DNA of 64,000 nt from Bacillota bacterium (GTDB lineage: Bacteria > Bacillota > Limnochordia > Darwinibacteriales > DTU012), in NCBI GenBank assembly GCA_012837335.1, contig DURM01000009.1:31389-95388 (forward strand), given 5' to 3'. How positions within the stretch are numbered: position 1 is the stretch's first letter; every line of letters starts with the position of its first letter. The notes under the pieces are model-generated. The model had not been told where the DNA came from. It saw nothing but the letters and a program-made list of their open reading frames with translations, and did not search any database. This document shows positions 36,519-45,197 of this stretch, in pieces. The position numbers and the translations under genes were made by a program.

Positions 36519-37850
36519 ATGCTGAAAGCAAAGCGGCGGGTTGGTCTGATTTTCTTTCCAGCCTTTGACTGGTGCATTACACCAGACCATCCGGAGCGGG
36601 AGGAAAGGTTGTTATATACAAGGGATCAGATTCTCGAAGAAGGATTGCTGGATATACCTGGAATTACAGAGTTCCGGCCTTATGTTGCGGAAGATCGGCA
36701 TATCCAGCGCAGTCACATCTGTGTGCCTAGTGTTGAAAAAAGGGTTTCTGAGCCTCACAGAATTGCTGTTGGTGGGACTATACTCGCAGCGGATCTAGTA
36801 ATCGATAACAGAGTTGATCGAGCTTTTGCTCTGCTAAGACCTCCTGGACATCACGCTAACCGGATTGTTCACGGTTCGAGAGGTTTCTGCACTGTCAACA
36901 ATGAGGCGATCATGGTAGAACATATCCGTCATCGCATGGGACCAAATGTGCGGATTGCAATTGTCGATACAGATGCTCACCATGGTGACGGCACTCAAGA
37001 TATTTTCTACAACGATCCCGGGATCCTCCATATTTCTTTGCATCAGGATGGGCGCACACTATATCCGGGTACAGGTGATATATCAGAGCGGGGCGGACCG
37101 GCAGCTTTCGGCCAAACAGTGAACATCCCTCTGCCGCCGGGAACAGGTGACGAGGGAATGCTTTATGTTATGGAGCAGCTGGTTATGCCAATTCTTGCAG
37201 AGTGGAAGCCTGATATTATCATTAACGCGGCGGGGCAGGATAACCATTATTCTGATCCGCTGACAAATATGAACTTTAGCGCGGAAGGCTATGCTCGTCT
37301 GACTGAGCTGTTGAATCCTGACATTGTGGTGCTGGAGGGCGGCTATTCAATTGAAGGTGCTCTTCCTTATGTGAACGTGGGTCTAATACTGGCACTTGCC
37401 GGTTTGGATTACTCCCATCTGCAAGAACCAGACTGGATTCCAGACAGCCAGCGTCAGTCTTCCTCTGTGATGGATATCATCAAGGAGACTGTTGAACAGG
37501 TTCGAGAGTTGTGGGAAACACGTGAGCAGGTTGATTTGCGCGGGGAGTTCGGAACAGGTGAGTTTTACTCACGATTGAGATCAATCTATTACGATACTGA
37601 TCAGATAGTGGAAAGGCAGGATGAGAAAATCAAGTTTTGTTCGCAGTGCTCAGGATGGCGGGAGATTATCTCCGAAGCCTCGAGAGGATATGTTGGGCGG
37701 ACCCGAATTGCAGCTGTAATTGTTCCCTGGTTAGCCTGCAAATCCTGCCGTGAGGCGGCTATGGCAAAGTATATGGAGCTGCTGGAAGCAAAAGGTTTCA
37801 ATCATGTCTATTACCAGGACTGCGAGCGAGATCTATACTTGTCCAGCTAA
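36519..37850 (+). CDS. Histone-deacetylase-family amidohydrolase with C-terminal zinc-ribbon-like Cys pairs
   Basis: ~443 residues. Active-site motifs are intact: RPPGHHANRIVHGSRGFC, VDTDAHHGDGTQDIFY (zinc Asp and His) and AAGQDNHYSDPL (zinc Asp). Bacterial members deacetylate polyamines or other small acetyl-amides. The C-terminal ~80 residues add two CxxC pairs (FCSQC and ACKSC, about residues 370-415), suggesting a small zinc site not usual in the family. ATG 36519 is preferred; the alternative GTG 36510 overlaps the HyuA stop. It converges on and overlaps by four bases the 3' end of a GNAT gene. Confidence 0.85.
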   Translation: MLKAKRRVGLIFFPAFDWCITPDHPEREERLLYTRDQILEEGLLDIPGITEFRPYVAEDRHIQRSHICVPSVEKRVSEPHRIAVGGTILAADLVIDNRVDRAFALLRPPGHHANRIVHGSRGFCTVNNEAIMVEHIRHRMGPNVRIAIVDTDAHHGDGTQDIFYNDPGILHISLHQDGRTLYPGTGDISERGGPAAFGQTVNIPLPPGTGDEGMLYVMEQLVMPILAEWKPDIIINAAGQDNHYSDPLTNMNFSAEGYARLTELLNPDIVVLEGGYSIEGALPYVNVGLILALAGLDYSHLQEPDWIPDSQRQSSSVMDIIKETVEQVRELWETREQVDLRGEFGTGEFYSRLRSIYYDTDQIVERQDEKIKFCSQCSGWREIISEASRGYVGRTRIAAVIVPWLACKSCREAAMAKYMELLEAKGFNHVYYQDCERDLYLSS

Positions 37851-38467
37851 TTTCCACGGATCATCATCAACCAGGAACCCTGGAGATCTTTGGTAGTGCC
37901 GCACTGTTCAAACCCTGCCTTTTGATAGAGGTGCTTGGCAGGCAGATTGTCTGGGCGAACATTTAAACACACCGCTTGATTAGAAAGCTCAGCTAATACT
38001 TCAGCCAGAAGTTTAGTGCCGATTCCTAAACCTCGATATTGAGGAGAAACAGCAATCGAATTGATCCTGCCGCATTTCCGCGGCAGGTTTTGATCTAAGC
38101 AAGTGCTGCATCGCATTGTAATCCCGTTGTGAATCAGTTTGTAAATTTCCGTGAACCGGATACTGCGAATCAGGTTGATACAGTGTTTAAATATTTCTCT
38201 GCAGTTTTGAATCAGCTGTCTGGATCTGCTGTTATCACTGGTTGCTGAGGTGTAGATGCAGTATCCAAACAGCTTTCCATCCCTATCTTGAACAAGCAGA
38301 GCTCTGCTTCCGGTGAGAAGCAGCAGGGAAAACGAGCTTGTAAGCAGTGAAAGCAGCTTTTCCCGCTGTTTGTGTTTGAAAAAGAAGCAGACACTCTCGG
38401 GAAAAGCCTCACAGTAGGTCTCGGCAATTTGCCTTGCATCACTAACAGAACCATATCTAAAGACCAT
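37847..38467 (-). CDS. GNAT family N-acetyltransferase
   Basis: 206 residues, ATG 38467 behind GGAGGTGA. The C-terminal half has the acetyl-CoA motif INSIAVSPQYRGLGIGTKLLAEV and LYQKAGFEQ. The N-terminal half holds a Cys pair (RCSTC) near residue 120 and a basic central stretch. It lies 14 bases after the polysaccharide deacetylase gene on the same strand, so the two probably form one operon; a cell-wall or polyamine role is possible. Confidence 0.83.
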   Translation of the reverse strand: MVFRYGSVSDARQIAETYCEAFPESVCFFFKHKQREKLLSLLTSSFSLLLLTGSRALLVQDRDGKLFGYCIYTSATSDNSRSRQLIQNCREIFKHCINLIRSIRFTEIYKLIHNGITMRCSTCLDQNLPRKCGRINSIAVSPQYRGLGIGTKLLAEVLAELSNQAVCLNVRPDNLPAKHLYQKAGFEQCGTTKDLQGSWLMMIRGN

Positions 38468-38481
38468 GTTCTCACCTCCGG

Positions 38482-39360
38482 TTATTCAGGCATATCCACC
38501 TGAGGAAACTCTTCCGCAGGTGCACCATGCAGCAGCACACTTAAGGGAACTATCTCCAGACCCTTAGCTTGGATTATTTCAATGACCTGCGGCAGGGCTA
38601 ACACTGTTGCGCGGCGATCGCCGCCTTCGTTTTTGATCAACGCTCCGCTGTCATGGAAGAGAATGATGTCTCCACCTTTAACTTTGTTCTTGACCGTTTT
38701 GATGATGCTGTCAGGAGTAACTCCATAGCGCCAATCACGCGTTGATATGGTCCAAAGCACGATGTCCTGTCCAATTAAACTGGCCAGTCTTCGAAATCTA
38801 CCGTCATACATGCCCCGCGGCGGTCTGACATAGGAAGGGTATACTCCGGTTACAGCGGTAATGGTCGCGGTGGCTTCCAGGATCTCGCCATGCAGTTCAA
38901 TGGTAGATAGAGTTGGGATATTCCGATGATTATGAGTGTGGTTGCCAATTTCATGACCTTCCTCAGCTATTCTTTGAGCTATTTCTGGGTATTTTTCAAC
39001 ATGAGTGCCTACCATAAAGAAAGTAGCCGGCACATTGTACTCTTTAAGAATATCAAGGATGGCTGGAGTAAACTCTGCGCTGGGACCATCATCGAAAGTC
39101 AATGCCACCATATTCGAATCGCGGCTGCCTCTGCGGTAGATATCCGGTTGATGCCCGATTCCATGGTATACGTAAAGGAAAAAGCCGGTAAACATAACTC
39201 CAAGCCCAAGACTCAAGGAAATAAAAAACAGCAGTAATTTCATTCCCCGTCTTGACGATTTTATCCAGCGAACCTGCAGCAGATACCAAAATATCAAAGT
39301 TAATGCTGCTAACCCCACAATATAGGCGCCTATTCTCAGCAATGCTTCTAAGTTTGCCAT
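38482..39360 (-). CDS. Polysaccharide deacetylase (NodB domain), membrane-anchored
   Basis: 292 residues, ATG 39360 (GGAGGG upstream). Two N-terminal transmembrane helices (residues ~7-30 and ~41-65) precede a NodB domain with the metal motifs TFDDGPS and HEIGNHTHNHRN, plus RPPRG and ILFHDSG. All catalytic residues look present. It should face the outside and deacetylate peptidoglycan or another N-acetylated polymer. Confidence 0.9.
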   Translation of the reverse strand: MANLEALLRIGAYIVGLAALTLIFWYLLQVRWIKSSRRGMKLLLFFISLSLGLGVMFTGFFLYVYHGIGHQPDIYRRGSRDSNMVALTFDDGPSAEFTPAILDILKEYNVPATFFMVGTHVEKYPEIAQRIAEEGHEIGNHTHNHRNIPTLSTIELHGEILEATATITAVTGVYPSYVRPPRGMYDGRFRRLASLIGQDIVLWTISTRDWRYGVTPDSIIKTVKNKVKGGDIILFHDSGALIKNEGGDRRATVLALPQVIEIIQAKGLEIVPLSVLLHGAPAEEFPQVDMPE

Positions 39361-39524
39361 CACAATCCCTCCAAAACAGCATATGCATTAGTCAAAATCC
39401 TGCTGCATTTAATACAGGATATGTTTCGCTGTCCATTAAAATTTTAGAAGGGTGAGTGAAGCAATAGATTTACTTATAATTTGGTGGTATAATTGCATTT
39501 AAAATAAGAAGGAACGTGGGAAGA

Positions 39525-40274
39525 ATGGCCAGAACAAAAGTAAAAACAGCTCTGATCGATAGTGATTTTTTCTATGGTTTTAAACAGGGAATTCCAATAA
39601 TCCTTGGATATATTCCGGTCGGCTTTACCTTTGGCTTAATGACTGCTGCCGGAGGTCTTTCGCCTTGGCTGGCATTATTAACCTCGCTGACAAATTATAC
39701 AAGCACGGGCCAGTTTGCCGGTATCAGACTGATTTTAGGCGGATCCGGCTATCTGGAGATCATGCTTACCACTTTGGTGATCAATCTGCGGTATTTTCTA
39801 ATGGCCTTATCCTTAACCCAGAAAATTGATCCGCATCTAGCTTTGAGTAAGCGAGTGATCTGTGGACTAGGAATTACGGATGAAACCTTTACTGTTGCCG
39901 GAATAGAGCAGAGAAGACTGCACTTTCCTTATCTGATGGGTTTAATGCTCGGACCCTTTTTAGCCTGGAGTACCGGTACAATCTTGGGTGCAATAGTCAG
40001 TACAGCGCTTCCCCAGCAGCTTACCAGCGCAATGGGAATAGCATTGTATGCTCTGTTTATTGCCCTAATCATTCCTCCAGCTCAAGAATCCCGATCGGTT
40101 TTAGCTGTGATTTTTATTGCTGTATCAATTAACACTGTGCTGCAGTTTATGCCGATTTTCAGGTTTATATCTGCAGGTTTTCGAATTATCATTGCAACAA
40201 TCGCCGCGGCCGGGCTCGGCGCTTGGCTTTGGCCGATGCAGGAAGAACAAGAGAGTGGGGGAGCAGTTCGATGA
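39525..40274 (+). CDS. azlC: AzlC-family branched-chain amino acid exporter, large subunit
   Basis: About 249 residues with roughly 7 hydrophobic segments. AzlC signature: GIPIILGYIPVGFTFGLMTAAGGLSP and NYTSTGQFAG. With AzlD it exports branched-chain amino acids. The last codons overlap azlD (ATGA). TATAAT at 39488-39493 may be the -10 box; no convincing -35 was seen. Confidence 0.88.
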   Translation: MARTKVKTALIDSDFFYGFKQGIPIILGYIPVGFTFGLMTAAGGLSPWLALLTSLTNYTSTGQFAGIRLILGGSGYLEIMLTTLVINLRYFLMALSLTQKIDPHLALSKRVICGLGITDETFTVAGIEQRRLHFPYLMGLMLGPFLAWSTGTILGAIVSTALPQQLTSAMGIALYALFIALIIPPAQESRSVLAVIFIAVSINTVLQFMPIFRFISAGFRIIIATIAAAGLGAWLWPMQEEQESGGAVR

Positions 40275-40585
40275 GCGATATCATGGTTAATCCAATTACA
40301 GCGGTATTATTAATGGCAGTAATGACATTTTTGCCCCGAGTGCTGCCGATGGCATTTTTCCGCAGAGAAATCAAATCACCATCAATCAAGGCTTTTTTTA
40401 ACTATGTGCCATTTGCAGTTTTAGGTGCTATGACTTTTCCTGATATCTTCACGTCGACCGGATCTTTAGTTAGTGCTTCAGCTGGGTGTGCTGCAGCTGT
40501 GTTTTTTGCGCTCAGAGGAAAAAGCTTGGTGTTCGTTACAGTTAGTGCGATAGTTGTGGTGTATGCTGTTGGACTACTGATCTAA
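40271..40585 (+). CDS. azlD: AzlD-family branched-chain amino acid exporter, small subunit
   Basis: 104 residues from ATG 40271, overlapping the azlC stop by four bases, the classic sign of coupled translation. Four hydrophobic segments; FLPRVLPMAFF and FNYVPFAVLGAM are characteristic. It forms the two-component exporter with AzlC. Confidence 0.88.
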   Translation: MSDIMVNPITAVLLMAVMTFLPRVLPMAFFRREIKSPSIKAFFNYVPFAVLGAMTFPDIFTSTGSLVSASAGCAAAVFFALRGKSLVFVTVSAIVVVYAVGLLI

Positions 40586-40669
40586 CAAACGGAATGAATT
40601 AACTGCACGGTTTAGAAGACTCTGGTACAATAATGTTGGAAAGATAACTCTGGCGAGGTGTTATGGCGA

Positions 40670-42250
40670 ATGAAAATTCAGAACCCAATCCTGCGCGGTT
40701 TTAATCCCGATCCATCGATTATTCGAGTCGGAGATGATTATTACATCGCAACTTCTACCTTTGAGTGGTTTCCAGGTGTGCAGATCCATCATTCCAGAGA
40801 TTTGGTGCACTGGCGGTTAGCGGCCAGGCCGCTTACTCGCAAGACCCAGCTTGATATGACCGGAGCAATCAGCTCCTGTGGGGTTTGGGCGCCCTGCTTA
40901 TCCTATGACGAAGGCACATTCTATCTAGCATATACCGATGTGAAAACAAAAAGCGGCATTTTTAGAGATATGCATAATTACTTAGTGACCACTGACGATA
41001 TCTTAGGTGAATGGTCAGAACCTGTGTACTTAAACAGCGGCGGCTTTGATCCATCGCTGTTCCATGATGATGACGGCAGAAAGTGGCTGCTGAACACCAT
41101 CCATGATCACCGCAAAGGCCGAAACAGTTTTGCTGGTATTTTGCTGCAGGAATACTCACCCGAACAAAAGCGCTTGGTTGGCCCGGTGTACAACATTTTT
41201 AAAGGCACAAAGCTGGGGTTCACCGAAGGACCGCATCTTTATAAGCGTGGTGGATATTATTATCTCTTGACCGCGGAGGGTGGAACGGGTTATGGACATG
41301 CTGTAACGATAGCCCGCTCGAAAAACATTACTGGACCTTATGAGGTTGATCCGACTAACCCAATTCTAACCTCGCGCAGCAATCCTGACCTGCAGCTCCA
41401 GCGGGCAGGCCACGCGGATCTTGTTGAAACCCAAACGGGAGAATGGTACATGGTTCACCTCTGCAGCCGGCCTTTACAGGATCAGGAAGGAAACAACCGC
41501 AGCGTTTTAGGCAGGGAAACGGCAATCCAAAAGGTGATATGGACCGAAGATGGATGGCTGCGCATGGCTTCAGGGAACAATGAACCGGAGGAGAAGGTAG
41601 ATGCACCAAATCTGTCTCTGCATCCATGGGATCCGGAACCTATTCGCGATGATTTTGACAGCCCGAACTTGAATATTCATTTTCAGACACTGAGGGTGCC
41701 CTTGGGTGAAGATACGATTTCTCTAACAGATCGGCCGGGCTTCTTGAGATTGAAGGGGAGAGAATCCCTAAGTTCCCAATATGATCAGGCGCTCGTTGCC
41801 CGGAGACTGCAGGCTTTCACCTGCACTGCGTCAACATGTGTAGAATTCGAACCAGAGTCCTTCCAACAGATGGCAGGATTGGTCTGCCTTTATGACAATT
41901 CGAACTTCTACTATCTGCGCATTTCTTGGGATGAACAACTTGGCAAATGCTTGAACATTATTACCTGTCAAAGCGGTAAATTTGATGAAGCGCTGGACCA
42001 GGATATCACCATCGACGGTTGGGAGCGGGTGTATCTTAGAGTCGATGTAGACCATGAAATACTGCAGTTTTTCTATTCGGCGGATGGTGAGAGTTGGAAA
42101 CCAATAGGTCCCAAGCTGGATGCTGCAATTCTATCAGACGAGCACTGCCGTGGTTTTACCGGAGCATTTGTCGGGTTATGCTGTCAGGACTTTTCCGGTC
42201 AGCGGCGGTCTGCTGATTTTGATTTCTTCGCTTATCAAGAGCGAGATTAG
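40670..42250 (+). CDS. GH43 beta-xylosidase (XynB type, with C-terminal beta-sandwich)
   Basis: ~526 residues. Catalytic propeller at residues 1-~320: NPDPSIIRVGDDYYIA (Asp base), GGFDPSLFHDDD (Asp modulator) and GFTEGPHLYKR (Glu acid) are all intact. A C-terminal beta-sandwich (~330-526, IRDDFDSPNLNIHFQTLR to FTGAFVGL) matches the GH43 C2 domain needed for substrate-pocket closure in exo-xylosidases. No signal peptide: it acts on imported xylo-oligosaccharides. ATG 40670 with GAGGTG upstream. It is likely to cooperate with GH115 at the start of the window. Confidence 0.92.
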   Translation: MKIQNPILRGFNPDPSIIRVGDDYYIATSTFEWFPGVQIHHSRDLVHWRLAARPLTRKTQLDMTGAISSCGVWAPCLSYDEGTFYLAYTDVKTKSGIFRDMHNYLVTTDDILGEWSEPVYLNSGGFDPSLFHDDDGRKWLLNTIHDHRKGRNSFAGILLQEYSPEQKRLVGPVYNIFKGTKLGFTEGPHLYKRGGYYYLLTAEGGTGYGHAVTIARSKNITGPYEVDPTNPILTSRSNPDLQLQRAGHADLVETQTGEWYMVHLCSRPLQDQEGNNRSVLGRETAIQKVIWTEDGWLRMASGNNEPEEKVDAPNLSLHPWDPEPIRDDFDSPNLNIHFQTLRVPLGEDTISLTDRPGFLRLKGRESLSSQYDQALVARRLQAFTCTASTCVEFEPESFQQMAGLVCLYDNSNFYYLRISWDEQLGKCLNIITCQSGKFDEALDQDITIDGWERVYLRVDVDHEILQFFYSADGESWKPIGPKLDAAILSDEHCRGFTGAFVGLCCQDFSGQRRSADFDFFAYQERD

Positions 42251-42260
42251 CTGATAATGG

Positions 42261-42300
42261 GAAAGAGCCGTGGGCGGCGTGTCCGCATCACGGCTCTTTC
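42261..42300. terminator. Hairpin terminator between convergent genes
   Basis: The 12-bp perfect stem GAAAGAGCCGTG (42261-42272 with 42289-42300) contains a smaller inner hairpin. There is only a short TTT in the arm and no clean T-run, so termination strength is uncertain. Confidence 0.5.
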
Positions 42301-42382
42301 GGGAGAGTGGATAGGTCCTTCTTGCAGAGGAGGTTGAAGAGTCTTATACCACTCGGGATTGCTTTTTATCTGTTTTATTTAA

Positions 42383-43222
42383 TTAAAGTACGAATTCTTC
42401 GTCAGGAAACACTGGATGGAGTTCAGATATTTTCCATGAACCTTTCTCCTTGGTAAATTTCATGACCAGACCGAGCAAGGAGTCATCTTCGTCTTCTATT
42501 GTAAATTCAGCCACCCATTGATTGCCGACTTTTTCTAGGACGTAGTCCTGCCATGCAGCTTCGTCCTGATCCTCATCCTCGTTATCATCATTGTAATCAT
42601 CATTGTAACCATCATGGGCAAACATAGAGACAGCTGCAGCAGGTATCAGAAAACCTTTTTCTGTAAAGCTGCTGTGAGGCAGCCATTCAATTATTTTTTC
42701 CTCAATATCTGACCAATCAATTTCGTCTGCTCCGCTTTCCAGTACCAGCAGCTTTTCTGCTGGATATAAGAGATTAAAGAAGATGTACATTTCTTCCAGC
42801 AAATCTCTGATTCCAGCGAGGAGCGCAGGGGCGTCAATGTTTTTGCCATTGCTGTTGTATAAATCAACTAAAGCATCAAATTTGTTGTTGAAATACTCGT
42901 CTTGGATATCAAAACTGTAATCCTCACCATCAGCGATTATTGCTTTGAGGTACTGAGTTTCTTCATCTATTGCTTCTTCGAACCATTCTCTTTCATCATC
43001 CGATGTTCCCAATAAAAAGGGATCTGTAAACTGTGCCTTCAGTTTGTTATATCCATCAAGATCTGTAAAATTAACATTCTTGCTGAACGCTGTTATCGTT
43101 TTTTCAATCTCACTGCGTTCTTTGTCAAGGCTTGTACCTAATGTTCCAAAACAACCGGTAAACATTACTAAAACTGCAAGCAGTATGATGAAGCGGGACT
43201 TCGACAGCATTCTACTGTTCAT
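42383..43222 (-). CDS. Lipoprotein of unknown function with acidic Asn/Asp repeat
   Basis: 279 residues, ATG 43222 with GGAGGAG upstream. Lipobox FTGC with Cys24. The body is mostly helical and very acidic, with no recognised domain. A low-complexity stretch (YNDDYNDDNEDEDQDE, residues ~205-225) is coded partly by a 12-base tandem repeat. The ending EKGSWKISELHPVFPDEEF looks like a DUF4878/NTF2-like fold end. Lone gene. Confidence 0.65.
   Translation of the reverse strand: MNSRMLSKSRFIILLAVLVMFTGCFGTLGTSLDKERSEIEKTITAFSKNVNFTDLDGYNKLKAQFTDPFLLGTSDDEREWFEEAIDEETQYLKAIIADGEDYSFDIQDEYFNNKFDALVDLYNSNGKNIDAPALLAGIRDLLEEMYIFFNLLYPAEKLLVLESGADEIDWSDIEEKIIEWLPHSSFTEKGFLIPAAAVSMFAHDGYNDDYNDDNEDEDQDEAAWQDYVLEKVGNQWVAEFTIEDEDDSLLGLVMKFTKEKGSWKISELHPVFPDEEFVL
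42585..42608 (-). repeat. 12-base tandem repeat inside the lipoprotein gene
   Basis: Two exact copies of TCATCATTGTAA (42585-42596 and 42597-42608), encoding repeated Tyr-Asn-Asp-Asp. A third degenerate unit flanks each side. Copy number could change by slippage without breaking the frame. Confidence 0.65.
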
Positions 43223-43418
43223 GAGGCGCTCCTCCCTTGGTTTTGGAAACTTACGAGCTTACTTATATATTATGGTAGTATTTGGAATTTGGCAAGGAGA
43301 AAATGGGAAAAATTAAAAATAATTTTAGAAGATAAAACCGCGTTCATGATTGAGCAGGTAATATTCGACAAATTTAGAATTAATACCTTAAGATTAGAAC
43401 TTTGAGGGGAAGATGGAG

Positions 43419-44216
43419 ATGGACATCACTCGCCATAATCGTGAAGCCTGGAATCGCAAAGTTGCACTGGGAAATACCTGGACCATTCCTGTGGATAAAC
43501 CGACAATTGAGCAGGCCAAGCGGGGCAATTGGAGTGTGTTTTTAACTCCGACAAAACCTGTGCCGCGAGATTGGTTTGGTGATCTTAAGAATAAGCGGGT
43601 TTTGTGTTTAGCATCAGGAGGAGGGCAGCAGGGCCCAATTTTGGCAGCGGCGGGGGCCCGGGTAACTGTTTTTGATAACAGCCCGGCTCAGTTAGAGCAG
43701 GACCGCTTGGTTGCCGAGCGGGATAAGCTTCGGCTCGCAACTGAGTTGGGTGATATGCGGGACTTAACGCGTTTTCCCAACGCAAGTTTTGATTTAATAT
43801 TCCATCCGGTATCGAACTGCTTTATCGATGATATTGAACCAGTTTGGTTCGAATGCAGCCGCGTATTAGCTCCAGGTGGTAGTTTGCTGGCAGGATTCTG
43901 CAACCCTCTGCTCTACATATTTGACCCTTATCTGTGGGAAGAACAGCAGCTTGCGGTCAGATTTAAGATACCTTATTCAGATTTGGAACAGCTTTCTGCC
44001 GAAGAACTTCAGAATAAAATTCTCGATCAAGAACCGCTGGAGTTTGGCCACTCTTTAGAAGAGCAGATTGGCGGCCAGATCCGAGCTGGATTTTTAATAA
44101 ATGGGTTTTATGAGGATTCCTTTGGCGGCGATTTACTTGATCGGCATATTGATACTTTCATTGCTACCCGTGCAGTGAAACCGCGGAAGATGCACGGAGC
44201 GCTCATAATTGACTGA
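43419..44216 (+). CDS. SAM-dependent methyltransferase (class I)
   Basis: ~265 residues from ATG 43419 (GAGGGGA eight bases upstream). Motif I reads VLCLASGGGQQGPILAAAGA; the acidic residue DNS follows, then LGDMRDLTRF and FHPVSNCFIDD. It belongs to the group of small-molecule methyltransferases starting DITRHNREAWNRKV, widespread in Bacillota, substrate unknown. Confidence 0.85.
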   Translation: MDITRHNREAWNRKVALGNTWTIPVDKPTIEQAKRGNWSVFLTPTKPVPRDWFGDLKNKRVLCLASGGGQQGPILAAAGARVTVFDNSPAQLEQDRLVAERDKLRLATELGDMRDLTRFPNASFDLIFHPVSNCFIDDIEPVWFECSRVLAPGGSLLAGFCNPLLYIFDPYLWEEQQLAVRFKIPYSDLEQLSAEELQNKILDQEPLEFGHSLEEQIGGQIRAGFLINGFYEDSFGGDLLDRHIDTFIATRAVKPRKMHGALIID

Positions 44217-44217
44217 G

Positions 44218-44246
44218 TTGCTCTGTTTCTCATTTCGGGCTATACT
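44218..44246 (+). promoter_or_regulatory. Promoter of the ferritin-like/VIT gene
   Basis: TTGCTC (44218-44223) and TATACT (44241-44246) are 17 bases apart, about 40 bases before ATG 44288. The -35 starts right after the methyltransferase stop. Confidence 0.5.
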
Positions 44247-44287
44247 GGTATGTGGTATGAGAGACTAGATTTAGGAGGTGGTTTTAA

Positions 44288-45178
44288 ATGGCTGAAGCGG
44301 GAAGAGGACTGTCTGAGCAGACACTGGCAGTTATTACGGCTCTGCAGCAGAATGAAGTTACTGAGCGGCAGATTTACTTAAACCTCTCTCAGCGGGTTAA
44401 GAAGGAATCGGATCGAGCCACACTGAAGCGCATAGCCGGCGAAGAAGCTAAGCATGCTGAGACCTGGCGGCGCTACACCAACAAGAAGCTGAGGCCCCAA
44501 TGGATTAAAGTATGGTTTTATACTCTTGTAAGCATTATTCTCGGCTACACGTTTACGATCAAGATTATGGAAAAAGGGGAAAAGGTAGCTCAGCGCAATT
44601 ACGGCCAGCTGATTATGGAGGTTCCGGAAGCAGCGCAGATTTTAAGGGAAGAAGAGGAGCATGAGGAAGCCCTAATTGCAATGCTCGATGAAGACCGGCT
44701 GCAGTATGTAGGGTCGATGGTGCTCGGTCTTAATGATGCTTTAGTTGAGCTAACTGGTACACTGGCAGGTTTAAGTTTTGCGCTGCAGAATAATAGATTA
44801 GTTGCTCTCTCCGGATTGATTACTGGTATTTCTGCAACCCTTTCCATGGCATCGTCTGAGTACTTGTCAGCTCGGTCCGAAGGCAGTACCGATGCATACA
44901 AGTCTGCTCTCTATACAGGAGTAATGTATATCTTTGCTGTGGTCTGCTTAGTTCTGCCGTACCTGCTGTATCCAGCAGATCAGTACTTGGCTGCTCTGCT
45001 TACGATGTTAGCGATTGTAGTAGTGATTATTCTCGCATTCACCTACTATATCTCCGTTGCCAAAGACCTGCCCTTTAAGAAGCGCTTCACCGAGATGGCG
45101 ACTATCAGCTTATCAGTGGCAGTGCTTTCATTCTTAGTAGGGTTCTTAGTTAAGCATTTCTTGGGTATCGACATTTAA
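44288..45178 (+). CDS. Ferritin-like plus VIT1/CCC1 membrane protein (MbfA-like)
   Basis: 296 residues. The N-terminal ~130 residues are a ferritin/rubrerythrin-like bundle with iron-ligand motifs EVTERQIY, EEAKHAE and EEEEHEEAL. The C-terminal half is a VIT1 domain with about four or five helices (LGLNDALVELTGTLAGLSFAL, MASSEYLSARSE). Such fusions (erythrin-vacuolar iron transport) export iron or manganese out of the cytoplasm and protect against peroxide. An extra hydrophobic segment lies between the domains (~residues 76-95). GGAGG precedes ATG 44288. Confidence 0.87.
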   Translation: MAEAGRGLSEQTLAVITALQQNEVTERQIYLNLSQRVKKESDRATLKRIAGEEAKHAETWRRYTNKKLRPQWIKVWFYTLVSIILGYTFTIKIMEKGEKVAQRNYGQLIMEVPEAAQILREEEEHEEALIAMLDEDRLQYVGSMVLGLNDALVELTGTLAGLSFALQNNRLVALSGLITGISATLSMASSEYLSARSEGSTDAYKSALYTGVMYIFAVVCLVLPYLLYPADQYLAALLTMLAIVVVIILAFTYYISVAKDLPFKKRFTEMATISLSVAVLSFLVGFLVKHFLGIDI

Positions 45179-45197
45179 AGAGCTGCAGGTGATCTCA

